Numbered from the stretch's first letter, positions 14,841-23,218 are shown. The stretch: DNA of 64,000 nucleotides from VAZQ01 sp963816745 (GCA_963816745.1 CAWFLQ010000006.1:248001-312000); one strand, 5' to 3'. Numbers and translations are program-made. The notes: generated by a model not told the origin, from the sequence alone.

Positions 14841-16640
14841 TTATCCCGGCTGATACCGCCCGCCGATCGCGGGCTTGCTGATGCCGGTGCCGGGCAATTC
14901 CCAGACGCCCGCGCCGCCGGGGTTCAGGTCGCCGCCGATATTGGCATCGATCAGGAACGGCTTGTTGGCGGCGATCGCCATCTTCACCGCATCGTGGAGA
15001 TCGCGGGGGCGGTTGACGTTGACGCCCTCGATGCCGGCCGAGCGCGCCATCGCGGCGAAGTCCGGATTGTAGGGCTTGCCGGTCTCCGGGTGCTTGAAGT
15101 CGGTGGCGAGCTCGCGCCCGCCGAGGTAGCCGCGCTGCAACCCGCGGATCGACCCGTAGGCGTAGTTGTTCCACACCACCCAGACGACGGGCATATTGTA
15201 CTCGACCGCGGTGCCGAGCACGTTGGCATGCATGAAGAACGCGCCGTCGCCGGAGACGGACACGCAGGGCCGGTCCGGCGCGGCCATCTTGGCGCCCAGC
15301 ACGCCGGCCACGCCGAAGCCCATCGCACCGAAGCCCATGCAGCCGACCTGCGAGTCCGGCCGCCGCGGCTTGCAGTACTGCAGCAGCCAGTTGTGGTGCA
15401 CGCCGATGTCGCTGACCATGATGGCGTCGGCGGGCAGCGCCTGGTCGATCTCGAAAGCGGCGCGCTGCGGGTTGATCGGTGTGGAGTCGTCCTTGAATCC
15501 CGGGGCGATGTAGGCCTCCCACTCCTTGCGCCAGCCTTCGATGGTCTTGAGCCACTTCGTTCGCGCCGCGGCGCTGTCGGCGATCGACGTACGGCGGTCG
15601 AGCTCGGCCAGCACCTGGCGGAGGAACGTGCGCACGTCGGCCATCAGGCCGAGCGCGACCGGATAGTTGCGGCCGATTTCCTCGGGATCGATGTCAACGT
15701 GGATCAGCCTGGTGGGCGGAATGGTGAAGGAGTAGCCGGGGATCCACGATGACGAGGTGCGGTCGTCGAATCGCACACCGATCGCAAGCAGCACGTCGGC
15801 GTGGCGCGTAGCGCTGTTGGCTTGCAGCGCCCCGGCCCGGGACACCAGGCCGAGCGAGAGCGGGTGCAACGTGTCGATGCCGCCGATGCCGCTCATCGAA
15901 TGCGCGACCGGAATCTGCAGCTTCTCGGCGAGCGCCTTCAATTCCTCCGTTGCGCGCGAGAATTTCACTCCCTGACCGATCAGGATCACCGGCCGCTCGG
16001 CGGCGAGCAGCATATCGACCGCCTTCACCACGCCTTCGGGATCGGCGCCGCAGCGCGACGAGATGTTGGCGCTCCATTCCTCCGGCTTCGGTGTCTCCTC
16101 GGCGGCGGCTTCTTCGAAAACGTCGAACGGCACGTCCAGCACGACCGGCCCGGGACGTCCCGTCACCATGGTTTTCCAGGCCTGGCGCACCATCAGAGGC
16201 ACCTGCTCGCCGCGGGTCGGCTGGAACACCTTCTTGCACATGGTGCGGACGGTGGAGGGGAAGTCAGCCTGATGCTGCCGGTAGAGCTCCTGGAATGCGC
16301 CGCGGTTGAACTGCGAGGTGGGCACGTTGCCGGTGACCGCCATGAACGGCACCGAGTTGAGATAGGCCGTGGCGAGCGCGATCGGCAGGTTGACCGAGCC
16401 GGGACCGCAGGAGGTGAAGGTCGCGACCGGATTGCCGGAGACGCGGTAGTACACGTCCGCCATGAAACCGCAGACGCTCTCGTGATGCACCGAGATGGTC
16501 TTGATGTCGCTTTGCCGCTCGAACAGCGCGTCGATAAATTGAATGTTGCCGTGGCCGCACAGCCCGAACGCGTAGGGCACCTTCTGACGGATCAGATAGT
16601 TGACGATGACCTGCGCGCCATCGAGCATGTTGTTGGGCAT
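14841..16640 (-). CDS. Thiamine pyrophosphate-dependent enzyme (acetolactate synthase-like)
   Basis: A 599-residue ThDP enzyme with the three domains of the acetolactate synthase/oxalyl-CoA decarboxylase/benzoylformate decarboxylase group. The cofactor-activating glutamate is in ISVHHESVCGF (E54). The central domain carries GVRFDDRTSSSW, and the ThDP/Mg motif is SGDGAFFMHANVLG running to VVWVVWNN. It has no small regulatory subunit nearby, so biosynthetic acetolactate synthase is unlikely. Decarboxylation or carboligation of a 2-keto acid is the general expectation. It is followed upstream on the same strand by a TctC stump and an amidohydrolase, suggesting a former degradation operon. Confidence 0.9.
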   Translation of the reverse strand: MPNNMLDGAQVIVNYLIRQKVPYAFGLCGHGNIQFIDALFERQSDIKTISVHHESVCGFMADVYYRVSGNPVATFTSCGPGSVNLPIALATAYLNSVPFMAVTGNVPTSQFNRGAFQELYRQHQADFPSTVRTMCKKVFQPTRGEQVPLMVRQAWKTMVTGRPGPVVLDVPFDVFEEAAAEETPKPEEWSANISSRCGADPEGVVKAVDMLLAAERPVILIGQGVKFSRATEELKALAEKLQIPVAHSMSGIGGIDTLHPLSLGLVSRAGALQANSATRHADVLLAIGVRFDDRTSSSWIPGYSFTIPPTRLIHVDIDPEEIGRNYPVALGLMADVRTFLRQVLAELDRRTSIADSAAARTKWLKTIEGWRKEWEAYIAPGFKDDSTPINPQRAAFEIDQALPADAIMVSDIGVHHNWLLQYCKPRRPDSQVGCMGFGAMGFGVAGVLGAKMAAPDRPCVSVSGDGAFFMHANVLGTAVEYNMPVVWVVWNNYAYGSIRGLQRGYLGGRELATDFKHPETGKPYNPDFAAMARSAGIEGVNVNRPRDLHDAVKMAIAANKPFLIDANIGGDLNPGGAGVWELPGTGISKPAIGGRYQPG

Positions 16641-16694
16641 CGCCGCACTTCCTGCATTTGTTCGCCGCGGTCATACAGTCGGCAGGGGCCGCAA

Positions 16695-17126
16695 TCAAGG
16701 CTCGCTGATTCCGGCCGCTTTGATCACCACCGACCAGCGCTCGACCTCGGACCGCACCGTGCGAGCCAGATGCTCGGGCGTCCTTTCTTCCGGCTTTGGC
16801 GGCACCGACCCAAGCTCCTCGATCCGCGCCCTGACGGTCGGGTCGACCAACGCCGCATTCAGCGCTTCCGTGAGCCTCGCACGCGCCGCGGCCGGCGTCC
16901 CCTTCGGCGCGAAAATCGCATTCCAACCTTGAAAGATATATTGCTCGGCACCCGCTTCTCCGGCGCTCGGAGTATCCGGTGTCAGCGCCGCTCGCTCCTT
17001 CGATGCCCCCATGAGCGCCCGAACCTTGCCCGCCCGGATATGCGGCACAATTGCAGGCGCCAGCGTACAGGCGGAATCGACGTGGCCGGCGATGAGATCT
17101 TGAATGGCCGGACCTTCGCCGCGAGT
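16695..17126 (-). pseudogene. 5'-truncated tripartite tricarboxylate transporter binding protein (TctC)
   Basis: The last 140 or so codons of a TctC-family periplasmic binding protein: GEGPAIQDLIAGHVDSACT, PHIRAGKVRALMGAS, and WNAIFAPKGTPAAARARL. Intact members are about 320 residues with a signal peptide; here the first 180 or so residues are gone and homology starts abruptly within 6 nt of the stop codon of the amidohydrolase gene. No ribosome site is suitably placed. Deletion fused its remains to the neighbour's end. Confidence 0.75.
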
Positions 17127-17131
17127 TCGCT

Positions 17132-18106
17132 TTACAAGCCCAACAGCTTCTCTGCGTTGCCGTGGGCGATGCGCTCCCGGTCGGCCTCGCTGACCGGGAG
17201 CTGCTGCAGGAATGCACGCGCCTCCGCCATCGACCCGTACGGGTGATCGACCGAGAACATGATCCGTTCAACGCCGACCTCGAGCAGCAGGTTGAGGAAC
17301 GTGGTCGCAAAATTGAAGCCGCCGAAGGTGTAGTGCACGTTCTCGCGCAGATAGGCAGCGAGAGGACGATCGAGCTTCGTCATCTCCTTCGGCAGGTTCT
17401 TGTCGAGCCTCGGCAACATGAACGGAATGCCTTCGCCCAGGTGGCCGATGACGACTTGCAGTTTCGGATAGCGGTCGAACACGCCACCGAGGATCATGCG
17501 AATGAGGTGGACCCCGGTTTCGATGTGCCAGCCCCAGCCTGCGCTCGCGAACATGGCGGTCACGGGCGGCGCAAACCCACCGAACGACGCCTCGACGACC
17601 GCCTTCGGCGGCACGGTCGGGTGCAGATAGATCGGGACGTTGAGCGCCTCGGCGCGCTCCAGGATCGGCGAGAAGAACTTGTCGTCCAGATAGCGGCCGC
17701 GCGCGTGGCCGTTGATCAGCGTGCCCTTGAAGCCCTGCTGGCGGACCCGGCGATCCAGCTCCTCGGCCGCTTTGTCCGGCACGGCGATCGCCAAGGCTGC
17801 AAAGGCGCCGAACCGCTTCGGATGCTTCTTCACCGCCTCCGCGAGGAAATCGTTCGATTCGACGGCGATCGACAATTGCTCCGCCGCTTCCGCCTGCTCG
17901 ACGCCCGGAGAATTGAGCGAGAGCACCTGCATGTCGATACCGGCGGCATCCATCTCGGCGACGCGCTTGTCGCCGAGATCCTGAAGCTGGTCGCAAATCT
18001 TCACGCCACGGGGTCCACGGCTGCGGAGCTGCTCGGCGAATTCCTTGCCCGGACCCGCGAGGAATCCCGGGCTGATGAAATGTTCTTCAAGGGTGATCGT
18101 TCTCAT
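17132..18106 (-). CDS. Amidohydrolase of the ACMSD/resorcylate decarboxylase type
   Basis: A 324-residue metal-dependent TIM-barrel enzyme. The start MRTITLEEHF is chosen over an in-frame Met 13 codons earlier because the family begins this way and the glutamate and histidine of LEEHF are metal ligands. Further ligands are the His in VPIYLHPTVPP and the catalytic Asp in MFSVDHPYGSM; the HAHE-like element is VVIGHLGEGIPF. Relatives include gamma-resorcylate decarboxylase and 5-carboxyvanillate decarboxylase, so non-oxidative decarboxylation of an aromatic acid is the best guess; hydrolysis is the alternative. The gene looks intact although its neighbours are damaged. Confidence 0.88.
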   Translation of the reverse strand: MRTITLEEHFISPGFLAGPGKEFAEQLRSRGPRGVKICDQLQDLGDKRVAEMDAAGIDMQVLSLNSPGVEQAEAAEQLSIAVESNDFLAEAVKKHPKRFGAFAALAIAVPDKAAEELDRRVRQQGFKGTLINGHARGRYLDDKFFSPILERAEALNVPIYLHPTVPPKAVVEASFGGFAPPVTAMFASAGWGWHIETGVHLIRMILGGVFDRYPKLQVVIGHLGEGIPFMLPRLDKNLPKEMTKLDRPLAAYLRENVHYTFGGFNFATTFLNLLLEVGVERIMFSVDHPYGSMAEARAFLQQLPVSEADRERIAHGNAEKLLGL

Positions 18107-18385
18107 CGCTGCTCCGTGTGGCGTTTTGCATGTGCCGCGAGCCATTCTGGCCGGAGCGATCGTGTGTTGGCAAGCAAGCCTCCGTTACGAGCGAGAGCGA
18201 TGGTGCACCTCGCTCGCGGGGCTCATGTCCGGCGGCGGCAGCCAGCCGCCGCCGGACGAGCGGCGCAAGATGACCTTCACCGCCGTCCGCCTGCCGTCCA
18301 GGTCGGTCCGTCGGAGCGAAACCTCCGTTCTGCTTGGCGGCAATGGGGCCGCCGGTCCTGGGCGCCTGCGGGTTCGCGCCGGGGG

Positions 18386-18658
18386 TCACAAGCCCCGGCC
18401 GCCCTTGCCCTTACCCTTGGGCGCGGTGGTGCCCTGGCCGATGACGGATTCGCCGCCGCAGCCGCGATGCTGCACGTCGCAGGTTCGCGCGATGCAGGGG
18501 CCACCATCGCCATTGCGCATGATGCAACGCTCCGAGCATTGGGAGTGCTTGACCTGGCATGACGTCATCGGCTTGGCATCGGCCGGACCGGCTATGGACA
18601 GCAGCGTCGCCGATGCCAGGCCGGCCAGCGCGACGCTCGCGATAATGTATTGACGCAT
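18386..18658 (-). CDS. Small secreted Cys-rich protein, function unknown
   Basis: A 90-residue protein starting MRQYIIASVALAGL behind a good ribosome site (AGAGGAG). The first 28 residues form a signal peptide ending near GPADA. The mature part is short with six cysteines (SCQVKHSQCSERC, GPCIARTCDVQHRGC) and a basic Gly/Lys tail, so it is probably disulfide-bonded in the periplasm. I do not recognise a family. It stands alone, with 279 nt of apparently empty sequence on its downstream side. Confidence 0.65.
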   Translation of the reverse strand: MRQYIIASVALAGLASATLLSIAGPADAKPMTSCQVKHSQCSERCIMRNGDGGPCIARTCDVQHRGCGGESVIGQGTTAPKGKGKGGRGL

Positions 18659-18792
18659 GGGAGTGCTCCTCTGTTCGGTGGCTTCCAATGCGCGTTACGA
18701 TGACGGTGGCGCGCCGCCACCGCGTCCACCGTTCGGTTGATGGCGGTCGGCGGGCGGTCAGAAATACGAATGCGGCGGTGGCTCCCTAGCTA

Positions 18793-18867
18793 GCGCATGA
18801 TCCCGAAAAAGCCTGCCCTCGGGCTTGACCCGAGGGTGGACACTGGTTTTCGGAAAAGATCATGCGC
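18793..18867. repeat. Palindromic repeat, GCGCATGATC family
   Basis: Outer arms GCGCATGATCCCGAAAA and TTTTCGGAAAAGATCATGCGC pair around a second hairpin (CTGCCCTCGGG/CCCGAGGGTGG). The centre GTGGACACTGGTTTTC is shared with the element inside imuB. It matches the dispersed palindromes common in Bradyrhizobium-like genomes. Confidence 0.8.
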
Positions 18868-18881
18868 CAGCAATAAGCTAA

Positions 18882-18917
18882 AGCGCGATGACGATTCGAA
18901 GAAAAGTCATCGCGCTC
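18882..18917. repeat. Palindromic repeat AGCGCGATGAC
   Basis: Perfect 11-bp arms AGCGCGATGAC and GTCATCGCGCT around a 14-nt loop, 14 bp after the previous palindrome. Its form is that of another dispersed hairpin family of the group; it could also act as a terminator for the small secreted-protein region or the dehydrogenase remnant. Confidence 0.7.
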
Positions 18918-18936
18918 TTGGGGACCCAAGGCGGGC

Positions 18937-19068
18937 CTAGGCCTGCATTTTCATAACGAGAACAATCTTGCCGACGTGGTCGCCGCCATCCATGCGCGCA
19001 TGGCGCCTGATCGCAATCCGCGAACCTTCCGGAAACATCTTCCAGCTTTTCGAGAAACAAATCTCCTC
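18937..19068 (-). pseudogene. C-terminal stump of a zinc-type alcohol dehydrogenase/quinone oxidoreductase
   Basis: The frame reads AIRRHARMDGGDHVGKIVLV and then MKMQA and a stop. The HxxMxxGDHVGKIVL sequence is the conserved end of zinc-binding medium-chain dehydrogenases and quinone oxidoreductases. About 40 codons survive with no start and none of the Rossmann domain. The stump lies downstream of the thiolase-DUF35 pair, which may once have shared its operon. Confidence 0.55.
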
Positions 19069-19128
19069 CACCTAGTGCCCCGAACCCGAAGTTCGCACAG
19101 ACATCGCGGCAAGGACGTTTGCATATTG

Positions 19129-20283
19129 CTAGACGGTTGACTCTGCCCCAAGGATGACGGTGCTTTGCGAGGACAGCACGCCGCCATTGCCGTGGGCGAG
19201 GGCAACCTCACAGCCCTTGACTTGCCGCTCACCGCATTCGCCCCTGATCTGCCTCACCGCCTCGATCAATAGGAAGATCCCGTACATGCCAGGATGGCAG
19301 TAGGAGAGACCGCCACCATTGGTGTTGACGGGCAATGACCCACCGGGCGCAATCTTTCCGTCTTCGACAAAGCGCCCGCCCTCCCCTTTGGGACAAAAGC
19401 CGAGGTCCTCCAGGAACAAGATCGTATTGATCGTGAAGGCATCGTAGACTTCCACGGCGTCGATCTCGGTGGGGCCCAGTCGAGCCATGGCATAGGCATC
19501 GCGGCCCGACTGGACGGCCCCGGTCGTCACCAGATCCGGCATGTTGGAAATGCTGTTATGCGTAACCGCGGCGCCACATCCCAGCACCGCCACCACAGGC
19601 TTTTTTAAACTCTTCGCCCGCTCACGGGACGTCATGACAATGGCCCCCCCGCCATCGGTAATCAGGCAGCAATCGCGCACGGTCAGAGGATTGCTGACCA
19701 TCCGCGCGGAAAGGACCTGATCGACCGTGAGCGGCTTCTTCTCCCACGCCTTGGGGTTAAGCAGAGCCCAGTTACGCGCCGCCACCGCGACCGCGGCAAG
19801 TTGCTCGCGGGTTGTGCCGAACTCGAACATGTGCCGAGTTGCGGCGAGGGCGTATGCCGTGGACGGGAGGAAGGGCTTGAATGGAGTCTCGTAGGGATTG
19901 TACTCGGGAACGGAGGCGTTCCGCCGACCGACCGTGCGCTGCGTGCTGCCATAGGCGATCACGGCGACCTCGCAGAGCCCCTGCTGGATCGCGGACTGGG
20001 CATGAGCAACATGGAACATGAACGAGGAGCCACCGACGATGGTGGAATCCAAATAAGCCGAAGGGATCTTGAGATACTCGCTCAACGCAAGTGCAGATAA
20101 CCTGACCTGGCTTGTTGCGGCGAAGATCCCATCCACGTCGCCGATCTTCAACCCTGCATCGTCGAGGGCCCGGTAGACTCCTTGGGCCATCAGGTCGACG
20201 GGGGACATGCCCTCTGCAACCGCGCCGAGATCGGACTCCGCGACGCCGACGATGGCCGCCCTTCCTCTGACCAGCCCCTTCAC
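19129..20283 (-). CDS. Thiolase-fold protein lacking the nucleophilic cysteine
   Basis: A 384-residue member of the lipid-transfer/SCP-x-like thiolase group. It has the thiolase fold (AAIVGVAESDLG, ALDDAGLKIGDVDGIF, VEVYDAFTINTILFLEDLG) and the HGNGG element near the C-terminus (ALAHGNGGVLSSQST). At the position of the usual acyl-enzyme Cys the sequence reads TIVGGSSFMFH, so that Cys is absent. Subfamilies of this kind exist in Rhizobiales and work with DUF35 partners. It starts 2 nt after the DUF35 gene, so the two are translated together. A retro-aldol or thiolase-like CoA reaction is possible, but the chemistry is open. Confidence 0.85.
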   Translation of the reverse strand: MKGLVRGRAAIVGVAESDLGAVAEGMSPVDLMAQGVYRALDDAGLKIGDVDGIFAATSQVRLSALALSEYLKIPSAYLDSTIVGGSSFMFHVAHAQSAIQQGLCEVAVIAYGSTQRTVGRRNASVPEYNPYETPFKPFLPSTAYALAATRHMFEFGTTREQLAAVAVAARNWALLNPKAWEKKPLTVDQVLSARMVSNPLTVRDCCLITDGGGAIVMTSRERAKSLKKPVVAVLGCGAAVTHNSISNMPDLVTTGAVQSGRDAYAMARLGPTEIDAVEVYDAFTINTILFLEDLGFCPKGEGGRFVEDGKIAPGGSLPVNTNGGGLSYCHPGMYGIFLLIEAVRQIRGECGERQVKGCEVALAHGNGGVLSSQSTVILGAESTV

Positions 20284-20285
20284 GA

Positions 20286-20666
20286 CTAGCCCTCGACCGG
20301 TACGAACACGGGGATTGGAGGCTCGCCGTCCGACCGTGGGGTGATCCGGAGCTGTACTTCCATCCCGATCCTGACATCGGCGGAGGAAATGCCTTCAACT
20401 CGACTCATCATCCGGAACCCTTCGCGGCAGTCGATCAGGGAGACGTTGTAGGGATCACCTGAAGCCGGATGCACAGTCGTCGTGGAGTAGACTACTCCCC
20501 GTCCCGAGCTTACGCGCCACTCCAGATCCTCGTTGCCGGTGTATGGACATGCGACTCGAGGAAAGAAAACCGGGCGATCGGCAGCGGGGCTGTACTGATA
20601 GGCAAGCTCACCATTTTCCAGGTGCCTGAGATAGCATTGAAGGGGCGAGCTGTCTGGCTTGCTCAT
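20286..20666 (-). CDS. DUF35 OB-fold protein with degenerate zinc ribbon
   Basis: A 126-residue partner protein of thiolases and HMG-CoA synthases. Start MSKPDSSP is preferred to a Met 22 codons upstream. The OB-fold is recognisable (GRGVVYSTTTVH, YNVSLIDCREGFRMMSRVEG, VRIGMEVQLRI). The rubredoxin-like zinc ribbon normally has four Cys in two CxxC knuckles; here the stretch is YQYSPAADRP then RVACPYTGNEDLEW, leaving one Cys. Zinc binding is therefore unlikely. It lies 2 nt upstream of the Cys-less thiolase, with which it probably forms a complex. Confidence 0.82.
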   Translation of the reverse strand: MSKPDSSPLQCYLRHLENGELAYQYSPAADRPVFFPRVACPYTGNEDLEWRVSSGRGVVYSTTTVHPASGDPYNVSLIDCREGFRMMSRVEGISSADVRIGMEVQLRITPRSDGEPPIPVFVPVEG

Positions 20667-20808
20667 CTTCGCCTCCCTTTCTCGCACCGCCTTGCGCCTT
20701 TGCGAACAGCGGCGGTCAAGTTGATGACCCACGTCATGGCAGCCAACTGGGAAAGACGTTGCGGCTCAAATCCAGCGGATAGAATGATGTCTTGAACGCC
20801 GGGACCAT

Positions 20809-21120
20809 GTGTTCTGCGATGCTTTGAGGGGTCCATCCCGCGCTGTTGTGGATCCGCTGGCATGGGCGCATTTGGCTGAACATTATCAGTTCGTTCTTCC
20901 GAGAATAAAAGATCTGCCCGGCGACCTGCCGCCGGAGACCCTGGAGGCGATTCGCGTGATTCACCGGCAGTTCGACAACAAGCTCGCGTCGCTGATCGAG
21001 GATGGAAACAAGACTGGCGAATTCTCGGTCCAGGAGCCGCACATAGCCGGTCTGGCAATTTCCGGGATGGTGCGGTGGATCCATCGGTGGTTCCAGGATG
21101 GCCGGCTGAGTGCAGCGAGC
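20809..21120 (+). pseudogene. TetR/AcrR regulator remnant without DNA-binding domain
   Basis: HLAEHYQFVLPRIKDLPG, IRVIHRQFDNKLASLIEDG, GEFSVQEPHIAGLAISGM and WIHRWFQDGRLSAAS make up the ligand-binding half of a TetR/AcrR-type repressor. The N-terminal helix-turn-helix, about 60-80 residues, is absent and cannot be found in any frame upstream, where the DUF35 gene begins on the other strand. The frame runs on past homology to 21342. It cannot work as a repressor as it stands. Confidence 0.6.
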
Positions 21121-21400
21121 GAAGACCGCCAAAGAGCGAGTTCGCGCGAAGACGGCCAAGAAGGACCCTCGCCACTGTGTCACGAGCCTGACGAACCCCG
21201 GCAACCCGACCACCTGCTACGACAACTTCACAGCGGCCATGGCGGCGGCGACTGGCGGCCAGGTCACCGACGCTCCGGCCAATACACGGGTGGCGATGAA
21301 CGATCAGCGCTTGCTGGCGAGGCTGAACGCTACGGGCGATAAGAAAAGCACCGCAGCCAACCAGCCATTAGGTGGAGCCGCATTGGGAGGAGCCGATGTG
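21110..21400 (+). other. Possible fragment of a small protein, uncertain
   Basis: A frame overlapping the end of the TetR remnant reads DPRHCVTSLTNPGNPTTC, YDNFTAAMAAATGGQVTDAP and TRVAMNDQRLLARLNA. It looks protein-like in composition rather than like a shadow frame, with two Cys and a soluble helical segment, but it lacks a convincing start or ribosome site. I do not recognise a family. It may be another scrap in this decayed zone. Confidence 0.25.
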
Positions 21401-21658
21401 CTAGTTGCGCACTTTGTCTCCCGGCCGCCACACCCAATCAGCGCCCGCGCATTCCGTTCGTCGAAGCCAACCTTTGTCGCAAGCATCCTTCAATGATCGG
21501 CTGAACGCTTTGTCAGTCGCGGCCGATCGCTTTTTCGGGTCGGCGCTCTTGCTCACGTAGAGGCCATTGAATTCGGCACGGATCGCTCGAGGCTTATTTC
21601 CCAAAAACTTCCGCACGCACGCTCGGCGCCGGGAATGAATCGCCGGAGAACCGCACAA
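21401..21658 (-). CDS. Short ORF or gene fragment, possibly a winged-helix C-terminus
   Basis: An 85-residue frame ending TDKAFSRSLKDACDKGWLRR and ADWVWRPGDKVRN. The pattern of a KAFxRAL helix followed by a small WVW strand resembles the C-terminal winged-helix end of some plasmid or phage replication and regulatory proteins. The N-terminal part is Cys/Arg-rich and not convincing, and no clear ribosome site is present. It may be the tail of a mobile-element gene left beside the tRNA gene. Low confidence. Confidence 0.3.
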   Translation of the reverse strand: MCGSPAIHSRRRACVRKFLGNKPRAIRAEFNGLYVSKSADPKKRSAATDKAFSRSLKDACDKGWLRRTECAGADWVWRPGDKVRN

Positions 21659-21684
21659 CCCGTTGTTATGGTAATGAAATCTGC

Positions 21685-21760
21685 TGGCGCTCCCTAGGGG
21701 ACTCGAACCCCTGTTTTCGCCGTGAGAGGGCGACGTCCTGGGCCGCTAGACGAAGGGAGC
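21685..21760 (-). tRNA. tRNA-Glu (anticodon CTC)
   Basis: A complete 76-nt cloverleaf on the minus strand with the CCA end encoded. Acceptor arms are GCTCCCT and AGGGAGC, the D-arm region is CGTCTAGCGGCCCAGGACG, the anticodon loop is CTCTCAC (anticodon CTC) in a TCGCC/GGCGA stem, and the T-arm is CAGGGGTTCGAGTCCCCTA. It closely follows the E. coli tRNA-Glu pattern. Its 3' end faces the gene-debris region at 20.8-21.6 kb, which is the side where integrative elements insert. Confidence 0.96.
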
Positions 21761-21833
21761 AACCGGAGAGACCCTGGAAATAGCCCCGATCTCCGGCGGG
21801 CGCAAGCGCCCAGTCCGGGCGTCCAGCCCCCCA

Positions 21834-22185
21834 TTACCCGCCGATCACGGCTCGGTCGCGAACCTGCAGCCGCCCCGACGGGCTTGAGCGTCTTGCACGT
21901 CGAAGGTGCGGATCTCGATCGCGCCGCCGACATCGATCGTCACGACGATGCGGTCCTCGGCCACCGCGGTCGCGACGATGCGCGCGCCCTTCGGCAGCAG
22001 CGCGGTCACCTCGGCCGGCCGCCGCGCTTCCCTCGGCCTTGAAAACGCGATAGCCGATGACGCCGATGACGGCGGCGATCGCCACCATGGTGGTGACGCC
22101 GGAGATCACCATCAGCCAGCGCACCCTCGCGACGATGCGCGCGGCGGCGGGATCGAGTGGCTGTCGTCGTCGTCCGGATGCTCAT
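21834..22185 (-). CDS. Small DUF6476-like membrane protein, frame-disrupted
   Basis: Read across frames the protein is MSIRTTTTAT, DPAAARIVARVRWLMVIS, a single membrane segment (GVTTMVAIAAVIGVIGYRVF), then PAEVTALLPKGARIVATAVA and IVVTIDVGGAIEIRTFDV, about 113-116 residues. This matches a small conserved alphaproteobacterial protein usually encoded divergently from rluD. Four or five extra bases are needed to restore it (near 22155, 22035 and three between 21870 and 21900), so the stop is at 21834 or 21845. Its start is only a few bases from that of rluD. Confidence 0.6.
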
Positions 22186-22189
22186 GGAT

Positions 22190-23218
22190 TGCTCATGGAC
22201 GGCTAACGGACGCAGCGAGACAACTGGTGGTCGCCGCCGAGGAGGCCGGCGAGCGGCTCGACCGCGTGCTCGCCGCGCCGCGTGGCCGAGCTGTCGCGCT
22301 CGCGCCTCAAGGCGCTGATCCTGGCGGGTCGCGTCGCGATCGACGGCGCGCACGATCCGCGATCCCGGCCACCGCGTCAACGCCGGCGGCGACCATCGAC
22401 GCTCGATCTGCCGCCGCCCGAGGACGCTCGACGCCGCGGCCGAGAACATCCCGCTCGACGTCGTCTACGAGGACGACGACCTCATCGTCATCGACAAGCC
22501 GGCCGGGCTGGTCGTCCATCCCGCCGCCGGCAACTGGACCGGCACGCTGGTCAACGCGCTGGTCGCCCATTGCGGCGACGAGCCTGTCCGGCATCGGCGG
22601 CGTCAAGCGGCCCGGCATCGTGCACCGCCTCGACAAGGACACCACCGGGCTGATGGTGGTGGCCAAGACCGACCGCGCCCACCGCGCGCTCAGCCGCGCA
22701 GTTCGCCGACCATGGCCGCACCGGGCCGCTTGCGGCGCGGCTACCTGGCCTTCGTCTGGGGCGCGCCGGACCGGCCGCGCGGCACCATCGACAAGCCGAT
22801 CGACCGCCACCCCCACGCCCGCGACAAGATGGCGGTGCGCGACGGCGGCCGCGAGGCCATCACCCATTGGGAGGTGCTGGAGCGCTACCCCGGCACCGAC
22901 GGCAAGCCGGTCGCGAGCCTCCTCGCCTGCCGGCTGGAGACCGGCCGCACCCACCAGATCCGGGTCCATCTCGCCGCCATCGGCCATCCCCTGCTCGGCG
23001 ACGAGGTCTACGGCGCCGGCTTCAAGACCAAGGCGAACCACCTCGCCGCCGGAGGCCCAGGCGGCGCTGGAGGCCCTTGGAAGACAGGCCCTGCATGCCT
23101 ATCTATTGGCCATCGAACACCCGATCGCAGGGCAAGAATCTGGAGTTCCGCTCGGAACTGCCGGCCGATCTTGCTTCGTTTACGCCACAGCCTCGGTGGC
23201 CGGGGCAAATCGGGCTGA
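22190..23218 (+). CDS. rluD: 23S rRNA pseudouridine synthase RluD-like, frame-disrupted
   Basis: An RluA-family pseudouridine synthase of about 335 residues. N-terminal S4-like domain: EEAGERLDRVLA, ELSRSRLKALILAG. Catalytic domain: VVYEDDDLIVIDKPAGLVVH, GIVHRLDKDTTGLMVV with the catalytic Asp in HRLDKDT, GTIDKPIDRHP, and RLETGRTHQIRVHLAAIGHP. About eleven single-base insertions scatter the protein over three frames (near 22278, 22351, 22391, 22398, 22426, 22583, 22694, 22730, 23053, 23133, 23172). With these removed it ends SELPADLARLRHSLGG and a stop at 23218. The exact start is not clear. It modifies helix 69 uridines of 23S rRNA. Confidence 0.85.

Noticed and set aside
14841..16640. Annotating the ThDP enzyme as IlvB
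   Set aside because: No regulatory subunit or other branched-chain amino acid genes nearby, and the active-site region differs (HHES rather than the RHEQ usual in acetolactate synthase).
18087..18389. 100-codon minus-strand ORF between the amidohydrolase and the small secreted protein
   Set aside because: Composition is unprotein-like and the start lacks a ribosome site; the gap is treated as empty.
18781..18790. Short match to the tRNA-Glu 3' end as an attachment site
   Set aside because: Only about 9 bp (GCTCCCTAG) match, which is expected by chance in this length.
22270..23218. rluD as a true pseudogene
   Set aside because: Every break is a simple extra base and the corrected protein keeps all motifs including the catalytic Asp; neighbouring essential genes show the same damage.
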